From: Streptomyces griseosporeus
GTDB lineage: Bacteria; Actinomycetota; Actinomycetes; Streptomycetales; Streptomycetaceae
NCBI RefSeq assembly: GCF_014656055.1
Contig: NZ_BNBR01000005.1
Coordinates: 186,001-250,000, forward strand
Reading direction: 5' to 3'
DNA length: 64,000 nt
The translations under genes were made by a program, and so were the position numbers. How positions within the stretch are numbered: position 1 is the first letter of the stretch; each line of letters opens with the position of its first letter. The notes under the pieces are model-generated. The model did no database searches. It was not told where the DNA came from and saw only the letters and a list, made by a program, of their open reading frames with translations. Positions 17,186-25,788 of this stretch are shown piece by piece.

Positions 17186-19825
17186 CTATCCGGTCGATCC
17201 TCCGAAGAGGCCGCCGTTGCCGTTGCCCTTGGTACTGCCGTCGGACGCGGTCGGGCTCGGTGAGGTGCTCACCCCGCCGTCCGTGCCTCCGGCGTCCGTA
17301 CCGCCGGTGTCCGTGCCGCCGGTCGTGGTCGGGTCCTCACACTTCCAGGACCAGCCGCTGCACGTCTCGCTGGCCGACGGTTCGGGCTTGCCCTTGGTCG
17401 CGCTCGGCGTCGGGGTAGGCGAGGGGCTTTCCTCCTCCTCCGACTCCGTGGCGGAGGGAGTGGGCGTCGGGCTCGGCGAGGGGTTGATGATCTCGCCGAG
17501 GGGTTCGGCCTCGGGGAAGGGCTCCGGGTCGCCGTAGCTCTCCTCCGCCTTGACCATGTAGTCCCTCCAGACCTGCGCCGGGATGTCACCACCGTGGATG
17601 GAGGGGACACCACCGGTGCCGTTCATGGAGAGCAGCTCGCCCTTGGCAGGGTCGGTGCGGAACAGGGTGACGGCCGTCGACAGCTCGCGGGTGTAGCCGA
17701 CGAACCACGCCGACTTGTTCTTGTCGGTCGTACCCGTCTTGCCGGCCACCGGGAAGCCGATGTCGGAGATCTTCTCCTTGGCCGTGCCGTTCTTGACCAC
17801 GTTCTCCAGGACGTCGGTCACATTGTTGGCAATGTTGGCTTCCAGAGCTTGGGAGCCCTTGGGCTTGTCGAAGCCGGGCTGCGGCACTCCGTCCTTCTCG
17901 ACCTTCCAGACCGAGTACGGCTCGAAGTGCTCGCCTTCAGCCGAGAAGGTCGCGTAGGCGTCGGCCATGCGGATGGCGCTGGGGGTCGAGGTGCCGAGCG
18001 AGAAGGACACGTTGTTGAGGTTGCCCTTGTCGAAGGACTCCTCCTTGATGCCGATCGCCTCTGCCGTCTTGCGGGTCTTGCTCAGACCCACGTCGATGCC
18101 GAGCTGGGCGAACGGCGTGTTGATCGACTGCTCCATGGCCTTCTTGAGCGTGACCATGCCCCAGGCCTTGGTGCCCTCGTTCTTCTGCCGGAAGGGCTTG
18201 CCGTCGTTGCCCATGATCGGGTCGCCCTGCTGGTTCTTGATCACCACCAGGTCGTTGCCGTTGTACCGGGCCATGGGCGACAGCGGCTCGCCACCCGTCT
18301 GGTAGGTGCCGTACTGCATGGCGGAGGCCAGCACGATCGGCTTCCAGGTCGAGCCGACCGGGACACCCGTGGTGTTGGCGTTGTTCGTGTAGTGGCCCTT
18401 GTCGAAGCCCTCACCGCCGTAGAGCGCGACGATCGCACCGGTCTTCGGATCGACGGACGCGGCGCCGAACTGGACGTACTTGTCCAGCTCCGGACGTTCC
18501 TTGAGGTCGAGGAAGCTCTTCTGCGTCTTCTTGACGGCCGCCTCGAGCTGCTGGACCTTCTTCTTGTCGAAGGTCGTGTAGATCCGGTAGCCGCCCCGAT
18601 CGAGCTGGTCGGCCGTCAGGCCGAGCTTCTTCGCCGCGTACTCCTTGGCGATGTCCACGAGGTAGCCGGTCTGCCCGGTCAGGGAAGAGCTCTTCGGCTT
18701 GAGCTTCGGGAACGTCGTGATCTTGGCGCGCTCGGACTGGGGCATCCGGCCCACCTCGACCATGCGGTCGAGGATCCAGGTCCAGCGTTCCTTGGCTCGC
18801 GCGGTATTCGCCTCAGGGGTGGCGTTGGAACCGACACCGCCGTCGGGGTTGTAGAGGTTCGGGCCCTTCAGGACAGAGGCGAGGAAGACACACTGCTCGG
18901 GGGTCAGGTCCTCGGCGTCCACACCGAAGTACGCCTGGGCGGCGGCCTGGATTCCGTAGGCGTTGCGGCCGAAGTAGGCGGTGTTCAGATAGCCCGCGAG
19001 GATGTCGTCCTTCTTCATCTGCGAGCCGACCTTGATGGAGATGAACAGCTCCCGGAACTTCCGGGTGACCGTCTGCTCCTGGCTCAGGTACGTGTTCTTC
19101 ACGAACTGCTGGGTGATGGTGGAGCCACCCTGCGTCTCCCCGCCCCGCGCCATGTTCGTCAGGGCCCGCGCGATGCCCATCGGGTCGACGCCCTTGTCCG
19201 TGTAGAACGAGGCGTTCTCGGCGGCGACCACGGCGTTCTTCATGGTCTTCGGGATCTTGTCGTTGGTGACGATCTGACGGTTGGCCTGTCCGCCCGTCGC
19301 CGCCATCTGCGTCTTGTCGGACCAGTAGAAGACGTTGTTCTGCGCCAGCGCCGTGTCGTTCGGGTTGGGCACGGTCACCATCGCGTACCCGATCCCCGCC
19401 ACCGCCACCAGGCTCCCGATGAAGCCCAGGAACAGGCCAGAGACCAGCTTCCAGGACGGCATCCAGCGGCGCCAGCCGTACTTGCCCGCGCGCGGGTAGT
19501 CGATGAACCGCTTGCGGCCGGGCGCCGCGGCACCGCGTCCCCGTCCCGCGGGCGGGGCGCCGCGCCGGCCCCCGCGTCCCGGGTCCGCCGCTCTGCGGCG
19601 GCCGCCTGCGCTCCTCTGTGCCGCGCGCCGGGCTTCGGCCCGGCCGCCGTACGGGCGCTCCTCGCCTCCCGGCTCGTAGGAATCCGGCCCGTACGAGCCG
19701 GACGGAGACCCGGTGGCGCCTCGCGGTGCCGCACGGCGGCCGGAGGACGAGCCGGACTGGCCACGTCGGGCCGCGGCACGTCCGCCTCCCTGCGGCTGCG
19801 GCGGTTTGCGACGGTGCTCGCTCAT
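17186..19825 (-). CDS. Bifunctional penicillin-binding protein (transglycosylase/transpeptidase, class A)
   Basis: 879 residues. It polymerises and cross-links peptidoglycan. A basic, Gly/Arg-rich cytoplasmic tail (residues 1-120) precedes one transmembrane helix (about 125-155). The GT51 domain follows: ENASFYTDKGVDP with the catalytic Glu, then GGSTITQQFVKN. The transpeptidase has S-TWK (serine nucleophile, after GVPVG), SIN and KTGTT. The C-terminus is a long Pro/Thr/Ser/Glu tail ending in a Gly-rich stretch. The ATG at 19825 has GAGGAG 9 nt upstream. Confidence 0.95.
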   Translation of the reverse strand: MSEHRRKPPQPQGGGRAAARRGQSGSSSGRRAAPRGATGSPSGSYGPDSYEPGGEERPYGGRAEARRAAQRSAGGRRRAADPGRGGRRGAPPAGRGRGAAAPGRKRFIDYPRAGKYGWRRWMPSWKLVSGLFLGFIGSLVAVAGIGYAMVTVPNPNDTALAQNNVFYWSDKTQMAATGGQANRQIVTNDKIPKTMKNAVVAAENASFYTDKGVDPMGIARALTNMARGGETQGGSTITQQFVKNTYLSQEQTVTRKFRELFISIKVGSQMKKDDILAGYLNTAYFGRNAYGIQAAAQAYFGVDAEDLTPEQCVFLASVLKGPNLYNPDGGVGSNATPEANTARAKERWTWILDRMVEVGRMPQSERAKITTFPKLKPKSSSLTGQTGYLVDIAKEYAAKKLGLTADQLDRGGYRIYTTFDKKKVQQLEAAVKKTQKSFLDLKERPELDKYVQFGAASVDPKTGAIVALYGGEGFDKGHYTNNANTTGVPVGSTWKPIVLASAMQYGTYQTGGEPLSPMARYNGNDLVVIKNQQGDPIMGNDGKPFRQKNEGTKAWGMVTLKKAMEQSINTPFAQLGIDVGLSKTRKTAEAIGIKEESFDKGNLNNVSFSLGTSTPSAIRMADAYATFSAEGEHFEPYSVWKVEKDGVPQPGFDKPKGSQALEANIANNVTDVLENVVKNGTAKEKISDIGFPVAGKTGTTDKNKSAWFVGYTRELSTAVTLFRTDPAKGELLSMNGTGGVPSIHGGDIPAQVWRDYMVKAEESYGDPEPFPEAEPLGEIINPSPSPTPTPSATESEEEESPSPTPTPSATKGKPEPSASETCSGWSWKCEDPTTTGGTDTGGTDAGGTDGGVSTSPSPTASDGSTKGNGNGGLFGGSTG

Positions 19826-20187
19826 CGAACGATTACTCCTCGGGCAGGCGCACCCTTGCGCGCCTGGAAACGGCGGCTGGTTTCCGGTCCCCCCGAAGTA
19901 CGGATGCGGCTGGACCCGCACTCACCCGTACTGCACCGAGGACGAGGACGTCCTCGTGTGTCACTCGGTTCCCGGTGGTGTGCATGGCCCACAGACTACG
20001 CACCGCCAAAACCCGCCGAGCCCAGAAGTTCACCCCAAATCAGGCAACTTGCCGCCGACGAATCGGTGATGTGATCCCGTTCACCGGTCTCCCTCTTGTC
20101 GCACCCGGAAGGCCGTTCTATCGTCGTGATGTATCGAGTCGATACATCAGCGCGAGATAAGTGTGGGCGAGACGAGAGGAGGCGACC
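19826..20187. promoter_or_regulatory. Divergent promoter region of the PBP and PadR genes
   Basis: A 362-bp gap. Apart from the PadR-type operator at 20128-20148, I see no coding frame. The segment 20000-20100 is relatively AT-rich and probably carries the PBP promoter. Confidence 0.55.
20128..20148. promoter_or_regulatory. PadR-type operator, perfect inverted repeat
   Basis: GATGTATCGA-G-TCGATACATC: a flawless 10-bp dyad with a 1-bp centre, 40 bp before the padR start. It contains the ATGTATC...GATACAT core typical of PadR targets. Autoregulation of the padR-ino1 operon is the natural reading. Confidence 0.85.
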
Positions 20188-20865
20188 ATGAGCCGGCGAT
20201 CCGGGATCCTTGAGTTCGCCGTACTCGGCCTGCTCCGCGAATCTCCGATGCACGGCTATGAGCTGCGCAAACGACTCAATACGTCACTGGGCGTGTTCCG
20301 CGCGTTCAGCTACGGGACGCTGTACCCCTGCCTCAAGACGCTGGTCGCCAACGGCTGGTTGATCGAGGAGCAGGGCACCGGTCCCGAGGCCACCGCTCCG
20401 CTCGCGGGGCGGCGTGCGAAGATCGTGTACCGGTTGACAGCGGAAGGTAAGGAGCACTTCGAGGAGCTCCTGTCCCAGACGGGGCCCGACGCGTACGAGG
20501 ACGAGACCTTCGCCGCCCGCTTCGCCTTCTTCGGGCAGACCTCGCGCGACGTGCGCATGCGCGTGCTGGAGGGCCGCCGCAGCCGGCTGGAGGAGCGGCT
20601 GGAGAAGATGCGTGCCTCGCTGGCACGCACGCGTGAGCGCCTCGACGACTACACGCTCGAGCTCCAGCGCCACGGGATGGAGTCCGTGGAGCGCGAAGTG
20701 CGCTGGCTGAACGAGCTCATCGAGAGCGAGCGGGCCGGCCGGGACCTGAAGGGTTCCGCCACCGGGGGGCCCGCTCAGCAGGACACCACAACTGGAGCGA
20801 CGGGCGTCCTGCCCCGGCCCGGGGACGATCCCCGGCCGGATACGCCCGACGACACCGCCACGTGA
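20188..20865 (+). CDS. PadR family transcriptional regulator
   Basis: 225 residues. The N-terminal winged HTH (residues 1-85) begins ILEFAVLGLLRESPMHGYELRK, the PadR signature, and the wing carries GRRAKIVYRLTAEG. A helical effector/dimer domain follows (to about 185), with a disordered tail. The ATG at 20188 has GGAGGCGACC just upstream. An exact dyad lies 40 bp before it, which should be its own operator. The inositol-phosphate synthase gene follows after 44 bp, so PadR likely controls inositol supply in response to an unknown ligand. Confidence 0.93.
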   Translation: MSRRSGILEFAVLGLLRESPMHGYELRKRLNTSLGVFRAFSYGTLYPCLKTLVANGWLIEEQGTGPEATAPLAGRRAKIVYRLTAEGKEHFEELLSQTGPDAYEDETFAARFAFFGQTSRDVRMRVLEGRRSRLEERLEKMRASLARTRERLDDYTLELQRHGMESVEREVRWLNELIESERAGRDLKGSATGGPAQQDTTTGATGVLPRPGDDPRPDTPDDTAT

Positions 20866-20909
20866 GCGCCCATTCAGGGCCTCACTCGTACACACAGGGA
20901 GCAACCGGA

Positions 20910-21992
20910 ATGGGTTCGGTTCGCGTAGCCATCGTCGGCGTGGGCAACTGCGCCGCGTCGCTGGTACAGGGAGTCGAGTACTACAAGGACGCCGACCCGG
21001 CGTCCAAGGTGCCGGGCCTGATGCACGTCCAGTTCGGCGACTACCACGTCAAGGACGTCGAGTTCGTCGCGGCCTTCGACGTGGACGCCAAGAAGGTCGG
21101 CCTCGACCTCGCGGACGCGATCGGCGCCTCCGAGAACAACACCATCAAGATCTGCGACGTCCCCACCACCGGTGTGACGGTCCAGCGCGGTCACACCCTC
21201 GACGGCCTCGGCAAGTACTACCGCGAGACCATCGAGGAGTCCGCCGAGGAGCCGGTCGACGTCGTCCAGGTCCTGAAGGACAAGCAGGTCGACGTGCTCG
21301 TCTGCTACCTGCCCGTGGGTTCCGAGGACGCGGCGAAGTTCTACGCCCAGTGCGCCATCGACGCCAAGGTCGCCTTCGTCAACGCCCTTCCGGTCTTCAT
21401 CGCCGGCACGAAGGAGTGGGCGGACAAGTTCACCGAGGCGGGCGTCCCGATCGTCGGTGACGACATCAAGTCGCAGGTCGGCGCCACCATCACGCACCGC
21501 GTGATGGCGAAGCTGTTCGAGGACCGCGGTGTCATCCTCGACCGCACCATGCAGCTGAACGTCGGCGGCAACATGGACTTCAAGAACATGCTCGAGCGCG
21601 AGCGCCTGGAGTCCAAGAAGATCTCCAAGACGCAGGCCGTCACCTCCCAGATCCCCGACCGGGACCTCGGCGAGAAGAACGTCCACATCGGCCCGTCCGA
21701 CTACGTCGCGTGGCTCGACGACCGCAAGTGGGCCTACGTCCGCCTGGAGGGTCGCGCGTTCGGCGACGTCCCGCTGAACCTGGAGTACAAGCTCGAGGTG
21801 TGGGACTCCCCGAACTCCGCGGGTGTCATCATCGACGCCCTGCGCGCCGCGAAGATCGCCAAGGACCGCGGCATCGGCGGCCCGATCCTTTCGGCGTCCT
21901 CGTACTTCATGAAGTCCCCGCCGGTGCAGTACTTCGACGACGAGGCCCGCGAGAACGTCGAGAAGTTCATCCGCGGCGAGGTCGAGCGCTGA
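20910..21992 (+). CDS. ino1: Inositol-3-phosphate synthase
   Basis: 360 residues. It converts glucose-6-phosphate into 1L-myo-inositol-1-phosphate with NAD as internal cofactor. This is the first step to phosphatidylinositol and the thiol mycothiol. The nucleotide-binding VAIVGVGNCAASLVQG is near the N-terminus. The active-site region includes NVGGNMDFKNML and the lysine-rich ERLESKKISKTQAV (about residues 225-250). Length matches the actinobacterial type. It is in an operon with padR, and a strong hairpin at 22023-22056 ends it. Confidence 0.95.
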   Translation: MGSVRVAIVGVGNCAASLVQGVEYYKDADPASKVPGLMHVQFGDYHVKDVEFVAAFDVDAKKVGLDLADAIGASENNTIKICDVPTTGVTVQRGHTLDGLGKYYRETIEESAEEPVDVVQVLKDKQVDVLVCYLPVGSEDAAKFYAQCAIDAKVAFVNALPVFIAGTKEWADKFTEAGVPIVGDDIKSQVGATITHRVMAKLFEDRGVILDRTMQLNVGGNMDFKNMLERERLESKKISKTQAVTSQIPDRDLGEKNVHIGPSDYVAWLDDRKWAYVRLEGRAFGDVPLNLEYKLEVWDSPNSAGVIIDALRAAKIAKDRGIGGPILSASSYFMKSPPVQYFDDEARENVEKFIRGEVER

Positions 21993-22022
21993 CCGCGCGC
22001 TGAACGCTCCTGCCAGGGCTGA

Positions 22023-22056
22023 GAAGGTCCCCGGGGTTCATGCCCCGGGGACCTTC
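22023..22056 (+). terminator. Terminator after ino1
   Basis: Perfect 14-bp stem GAAGGTCCCCGGGG / CCCCGGGGACCTTC with a 6-nt loop, 30 bp after the stop and just before the MFS gene. Confidence 0.88.
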
Positions 22057-22077
22057 CCGTATGTGAGGCTGTGCCGC

Positions 22078-23340
22078 ATGGCCGTCGTCCGCGATCTTCG
22101 TGTCCTGCTCCGCTTCCGGGACTTCCGGCGGCTGCTCGTGGTACGGCTGCTCTCCCAGGGCGCCGACGGCGTCTACCAGGTCGGCCTCGCGACCTACGTC
22201 GTCTTCTCCCCGGAGAAGCAGACGTCCCCGGCCGCGATCGCCTCCGCGATGGCGGTGCTGCTGCTGCCGTACTCACTGGTCGGGCCCTTCGCCGGAGTCC
22301 TGCTGGACCGCTGGCGGCGCCGGCAGGTCCTCGTGTACGGCAATCTGCTGCGGGCCCTGCTGGCGACGGTGACGGCGGTGCTGATCGCCGCCCAGGTTCC
22401 CGACTGGCTGTTCTACGTCTCCGCGCTGTGCGTCACCGCGGTCAACCGGTTCGTCCTGGCGGGCCTGTCCGCCGCGCTGCCGCGGGTGGTGGACGCCGAG
22501 CGACTGGTGATGGCCAACTCCCTGTCGCCGACGGCCGGGACACTCGCCGCGGTCGCGGGTGGGGGCCTGGCCTTCGTGGTACGGCTGCTGGTCTCGGACT
22601 CCGACGCGGCCGTGGTGCTGCTGGGAGCCGTCCTGTACCTGTGCGCCCTGCTGGCCTCCCTGCGCATGGCGCCCGGACTCCTCGGTCCCGACCGGGCGTT
22701 GGTACGGCCGCGGATGGCGGACGCGCTGCGCGGCACCGCCCGGGGTCTGGCGGGCGGCGTACGGCATCTCGCGGAGCCGGCGCGGCGGCAGGCCGCCTGG
22801 ACGCTGGCCGCGATGACGCTGATGCGGTTCTGCTACGGCGCCCTGACCGTCCTGCTGCTGATGCTGTGCCGCTACGCCTGGTCGCACGACACAGAGCGGG
22901 GGCTGGCGCTGCTGGGCCTCGCGGTGGGCGTCTCCGGGGCGGGGTTCTTCGCGGCGGCCGTGGTGACCCCGGCGGCGGCCGGCCGGCTCGGGCCGGTGCG
23001 CTGGATGGTGGTGTGCGCCGCCGCCGCGGCAGTGCTGGAGCCCGCGCTGGGCCTTCCGTTCGCCGAAGTGCCGGGTCTCGTGGCGGCGTTCGTGCTGGGG
23101 ATCGTCACGCAGGGCGCGAAGATCGCCACCGATACGGTCGTGCAGGCATCGGTGGACGACGCCTACCGCGGCCGGATCTTCTCCGTTTACGACGTGCTGT
23201 TCAACGTCGCCTTCGTGGGCGCCGCCGCGGTGGCCGCCGTCATGCTTCCGCCTGACGGACGCTCAGTCGCGCTCGTCGTCGGGGTCGCCGCTGTTTACGG
23301 AGCGATTGCCCTGACTTTGGCACGTTTTGATCCTCGGTGA
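22078..23340 (+). CDS. MFS transporter
   Basis: 420 residues with about twelve hydrophobic helices. The loop LLDRWRRRQVL between helices 2 and 3 is the MFS signature (D-R-x-G/W-R-R). The substrate is not readable; similar Streptomyces proteins are annotated as drug or metabolite exporters. A long Ala/Val-rich C-terminal half is typical. The ATG at 22078 is preferred over an in-frame ATG at 22063, which would overlap the terminator flank. No strong SD is visible. Confidence 0.85.
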   Translation: MAVVRDLRVLLRFRDFRRLLVVRLLSQGADGVYQVGLATYVVFSPEKQTSPAAIASAMAVLLLPYSLVGPFAGVLLDRWRRRQVLVYGNLLRALLATVTAVLIAAQVPDWLFYVSALCVTAVNRFVLAGLSAALPRVVDAERLVMANSLSPTAGTLAAVAGGGLAFVVRLLVSDSDAAVVLLGAVLYLCALLASLRMAPGLLGPDRALVRPRMADALRGTARGLAGGVRHLAEPARRQAAWTLAAMTLMRFCYGALTVLLLMLCRYAWSHDTERGLALLGLAVGVSGAGFFAAAVVTPAAAGRLGPVRWMVVCAAAAAVLEPALGLPFAEVPGLVAAFVLGIVTQGAKIATDTVVQASVDDAYRGRIFSVYDVLFNVAFVGAAAVAAVMLPPDGRSVALVVGVAAVYGAIALTLARFDPR

Positions 23341-23457
23341 GTGTCACATCAGGGCCACAGAGTTGCGACGGGAAAGCAAAGTGGCAGGAGGGACCCAGTA
23401 ACTTACGTGGGTCTTATTTCGCGCCATGCGCACCCACGTTCTAGGGGGACCCCCGAA

Positions 23458-23973
23458 GTGACCACTCCGCCGACCCAGGGCCAGAACCCGTACGGCCAGA
23501 CGCCTCCCCCGCCCGCGGGCTACGGCCAGCCGGCAGTCCCCCCGCAGGGCGCCCCCGCTCCGTACGCCCCGTTCCCGAACCAGGGCGCCCCGATGGGCGG
23601 CGCGCCCGTCCCGCCGGCGCCTCCGGCCCGCCGGGGCGGCAAGAAGGTCTTCAAGGTCCTCGCGGGTGTCGTCGTCGCCGTCATCGTCGCGCTGCTGAAG
23701 TTCGGCGGCATCTTCGGCATCACCTGGTTCGCCAGCCGGGACGACGCGGAGACCACCTCCGTGGGTTCGTGCATGCACAACAAGGGCAACGACAGTGACC
23801 CGGACCTCGAAGAGGTCGACTGCTCCGCCAGCAACGCGCAGTACAAGGTCGTCGAGAAGTTCAACTTCACCAGCGACAGCAGCAAGTGCGAGACCGTCAA
23901 GGACGCCACGATCTCCTACTACCAGAGCGGCGGCGGCCACAGCGTCGTGCTCTGCCTGAAGGAAGTCAAGTAA
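23458..23973 (+). CDS. LppU/SCO3897-type membrane-anchored protein
   Basis: 171 residues. The N-terminal 60 residues are Pro/Gly/Gln-rich and cytoplasmic. A single hydrophobic segment (about KVLAGVVVAVIVALLKFGGI, near residues 63-82) anchors a small outer domain of about 80 residues. That domain has four cysteines (SC.., DCS, KCE, LCL), probably paired outside the cell. The GTG at 23458 is chosen for its AGGGGGA site. Function unknown; the family name is from memory. Confidence 0.78.
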   Translation: MTTPPTQGQNPYGQTPPPPAGYGQPAVPPQGAPAPYAPFPNQGAPMGGAPVPPAPPARRGGKKVFKVLAGVVVAVIVALLKFGGIFGITWFASRDDAETTSVGSCMHNKGNDSDPDLEEVDCSASNAQYKVVEKFNFTSDSSKCETVKDATISYYQSGGGHSVVLCLKEVK

Positions 23974-23983
23974 GGCCTGCACT

Positions 23984-24031
23984 GAACGGCTGAGGGTGGT
24001 GTTTCACGTGAAACACCACCCTCAGCCGTTC
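23984..24031. repeat. 48-bp perfect palindrome with parS at its centre
   Basis: Two 24-nt arms, GAACGGCTGAGGGTGG... and its exact reverse complement, meet at the middle of a perfect parS (24001-24014). It lies between convergent genes and resembles a terminator hairpin extended around parS. Confidence 0.9.
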
Positions 24032-24046
24032 TCGAAACCGCGCACC

Positions 24047-24080
24047 ACGGGGTCATGTTTCACGTGAAACATGACCCCGT
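24047..24080. repeat. 34-bp perfect palindrome with parS at its centre
   Basis: Arms ACGGGGTCATGTTTCAC / GTGAAACATGACCCCGT. The centre 24057-24070 is a perfect parS. It ends 9 bp before the cca stop codon. Confidence 0.9.
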
Positions 24081-24088
24081 TTCACACC

Positions 24089-25531
24089 TCAGCTCTGCTC
24101 CGCCCACCACTCCTTGAGCGCCGCCACCGCCTGGTCGTGCTCCATCGGCCCGTGCTCCAAGCGCATCTCCAGCATGTGCTTGTACGCCTGGCCGACCAGC
24201 GGGCCCGGACGGAGGTCCAGGATCTCCATGATCTGGTTGCCGTCGAGGTCGGGGCGGATGGAGTCGAGCTCCTCCTGCTCCTGGAGCTGGGCGATGCGCT
24301 CCTCCAGGCCGTCGTAGGCGCGGGAGAGCGCGGCGGCCTTGCGCTTGTTGCGGGTCGTGCAATCGGAACGGGTCAGCTTGTGCAGGCGGTCCAGCAGCGG
24401 GCCCGCGTCCCGGACGTAGCGGCGGACCGCGGAGTCCGTCCACTCACCCGTGCCGTAGCCGTGGAAGCGCAGGTGCAGCTCGACGAGGCGCGAGACGTTC
24501 TTGACCAGTTCGTTGGAGTACTTCAGCGCCGTCATGCGCTTCTTGGTCATCTTCGCGCCGACCACCTCGTGGTGGTGGAAGGAGACCCGGCCGTCCTTCT
24601 CGAAGCGACGGGTGCGCGGCTTGCCGATGTCGTGCAGCAGGGCGGCGAGCCGCAGGGTGAGGTCGGGGCCGTCCTCCTCCAGCGCGATCGCCTGCTCCAG
24701 GACGATCAGGGTGTGCTCGTAGACGTCCTTGTGCCGGTGGTGCTCGTCGCTCTCCAGCCGCAGCGCCGGCAGCTCGGGCAGCACCCGGTCGGCGAGACCG
24801 GTGTCGACCAGCAGGGTCAGGCCCTTGCGGGGGTGGGCGGAGAGGATCAGCTTGTTCAGCTCGTCCCGGACCCGCTCGGCCGAGACGATCTCGATCCGCT
24901 CGGCCATCTCCGTCATCGCCGTGACGACCTCGGGCGCGACCTCGAAGTCGAGCTGGGCGGCGAACCGCGCTGCCCGCATCATCCGCAGCGGGTCGTCGGA
25001 GAAGGACTCCTCCGGGGTGCCAGGGGTGCGCAGTACACGGGCCGCCAGGTCGTCCAGGCCGCCGTGCGGGTCGACGAACTCCTTCTCGGGCAGCGCCACG
25101 GCCATCGCGTTGACGGTGAAGTCGCGGCGGACCAGGTCCTCCTCGATGGAGTCGCCGTAGGACACCTCCGGCTTGCGCGAGGTGCGGTCGTAGGCCTCCG
25201 ACCGATAGGTGGTGATCTCGATCTGGTAGCCCTGCTTCTGCGCGCCGACCGTGCCGAAGGCGATCCCGACCTCCCAGACCGCGTCCGCCCAGGGCCGCAC
25301 GATCTTCAGGACGTCCTCGGGGCGGGCGTCCGTGGTGAAGTCCAGGTCGTTGCCGAGCCGGCCGAGCAGCGCGTCGCGGACCGAGCCGCCGACGAGGGCG
25401 AGTGAGAAACCGGCCTGCTGGAAGCGGCGGGCGAGGTCGTCGGCGACAGGGGCGACCCGCAGCAGTTCGCTCACCGCGCGCTGCTGCGCCTGGCTCAGGG
25501 CAGTGGGAGTGTCTTCATTGGCGTTCGGCAC
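24089..25531 (-). CDS. cca: CCA tRNA nucleotidyltransferase
   Basis: 480 residues. It adds or repairs the 3' CCA of tRNAs. The class II head domain is visible: ALVGGSVRDALLGRLGNDLDFTTDA, with the GG...DxD catalytic motif (residues about 42-66). A C-terminal HD domain has ALLHDIGKPRTRRF and VSFHHHEVVGA, suggesting a phosphohydrolase activity. Length suits the HD-containing form. The mycobacterial pcnA gene sits in the same position near mviN, divergent, as here. Confidence 0.95.
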   Translation of the reverse strand: MPNANEDTPTALSQAQQRAVSELLRVAPVADDLARRFQQAGFSLALVGGSVRDALLGRLGNDLDFTTDARPEDVLKIVRPWADAVWEVGIAFGTVGAQKQGYQIEITTYRSEAYDRTSRKPEVSYGDSIEEDLVRRDFTVNAMAVALPEKEFVDPHGGLDDLAARVLRTPGTPEESFSDDPLRMMRAARFAAQLDFEVAPEVVTAMTEMAERIEIVSAERVRDELNKLILSAHPRKGLTLLVDTGLADRVLPELPALRLESDEHHRHKDVYEHTLIVLEQAIALEEDGPDLTLRLAALLHDIGKPRTRRFEKDGRVSFHHHEVVGAKMTKKRMTALKYSNELVKNVSRLVELHLRFHGYGTGEWTDSAVRRYVRDAGPLLDRLHKLTRSDCTTRNKRKAAALSRAYDGLEERIAQLQEQEELDSIRPDLDGNQIMEILDLRPGPLVGQAYKHMLEMRLEHGPMEHDQAVAALKEWWAEQS

Positions 25532-25788
25532 AACAGAAGAGGGTACGTGCCCCGCACGGGGTGGGCTTCCTCATATAAAGACGTACGGACACCTGCGCCG
25601 ATAGGTCCACAAGGGCAGCGCTTGCCCCGTACGCCACCGCTCCTCTTTATAGGGGCACATACGGGACGGGCCGCCGAGCGCCCCGATCTTGTGGCACGGT
25701 CCGCGGCACTTCCCCTCAGCGCGCATCGTTACCATGCGTGGACGCACATTCCGACGACCACTGACGACGACGAGGGACGGGCGAGCGC
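25532..25788. promoter_or_regulatory. Divergent region between cca and the murJ block
   Basis: A 257-bp gap that should carry promoters in both directions. TATAAAG (25574-25580) and CTTTATA (25645-25651) form a 7-bp inverted pair 64 bp apart in otherwise GC-rich sequence. They are possible -10 elements, but no -35 partner is convincing. Confidence 0.4.

Noticed and set aside
17594..20074. Long forward open frame across the PBP gene
   Set aside because: Antisense shadow of the PBP gene, whose motifs are unmistakable.
25574..25651. TATAAAG / CTTTATA as a divergent promoter pair
   Set aside because: No matching -35 hexamers at standard spacing; noted only as weak signals.
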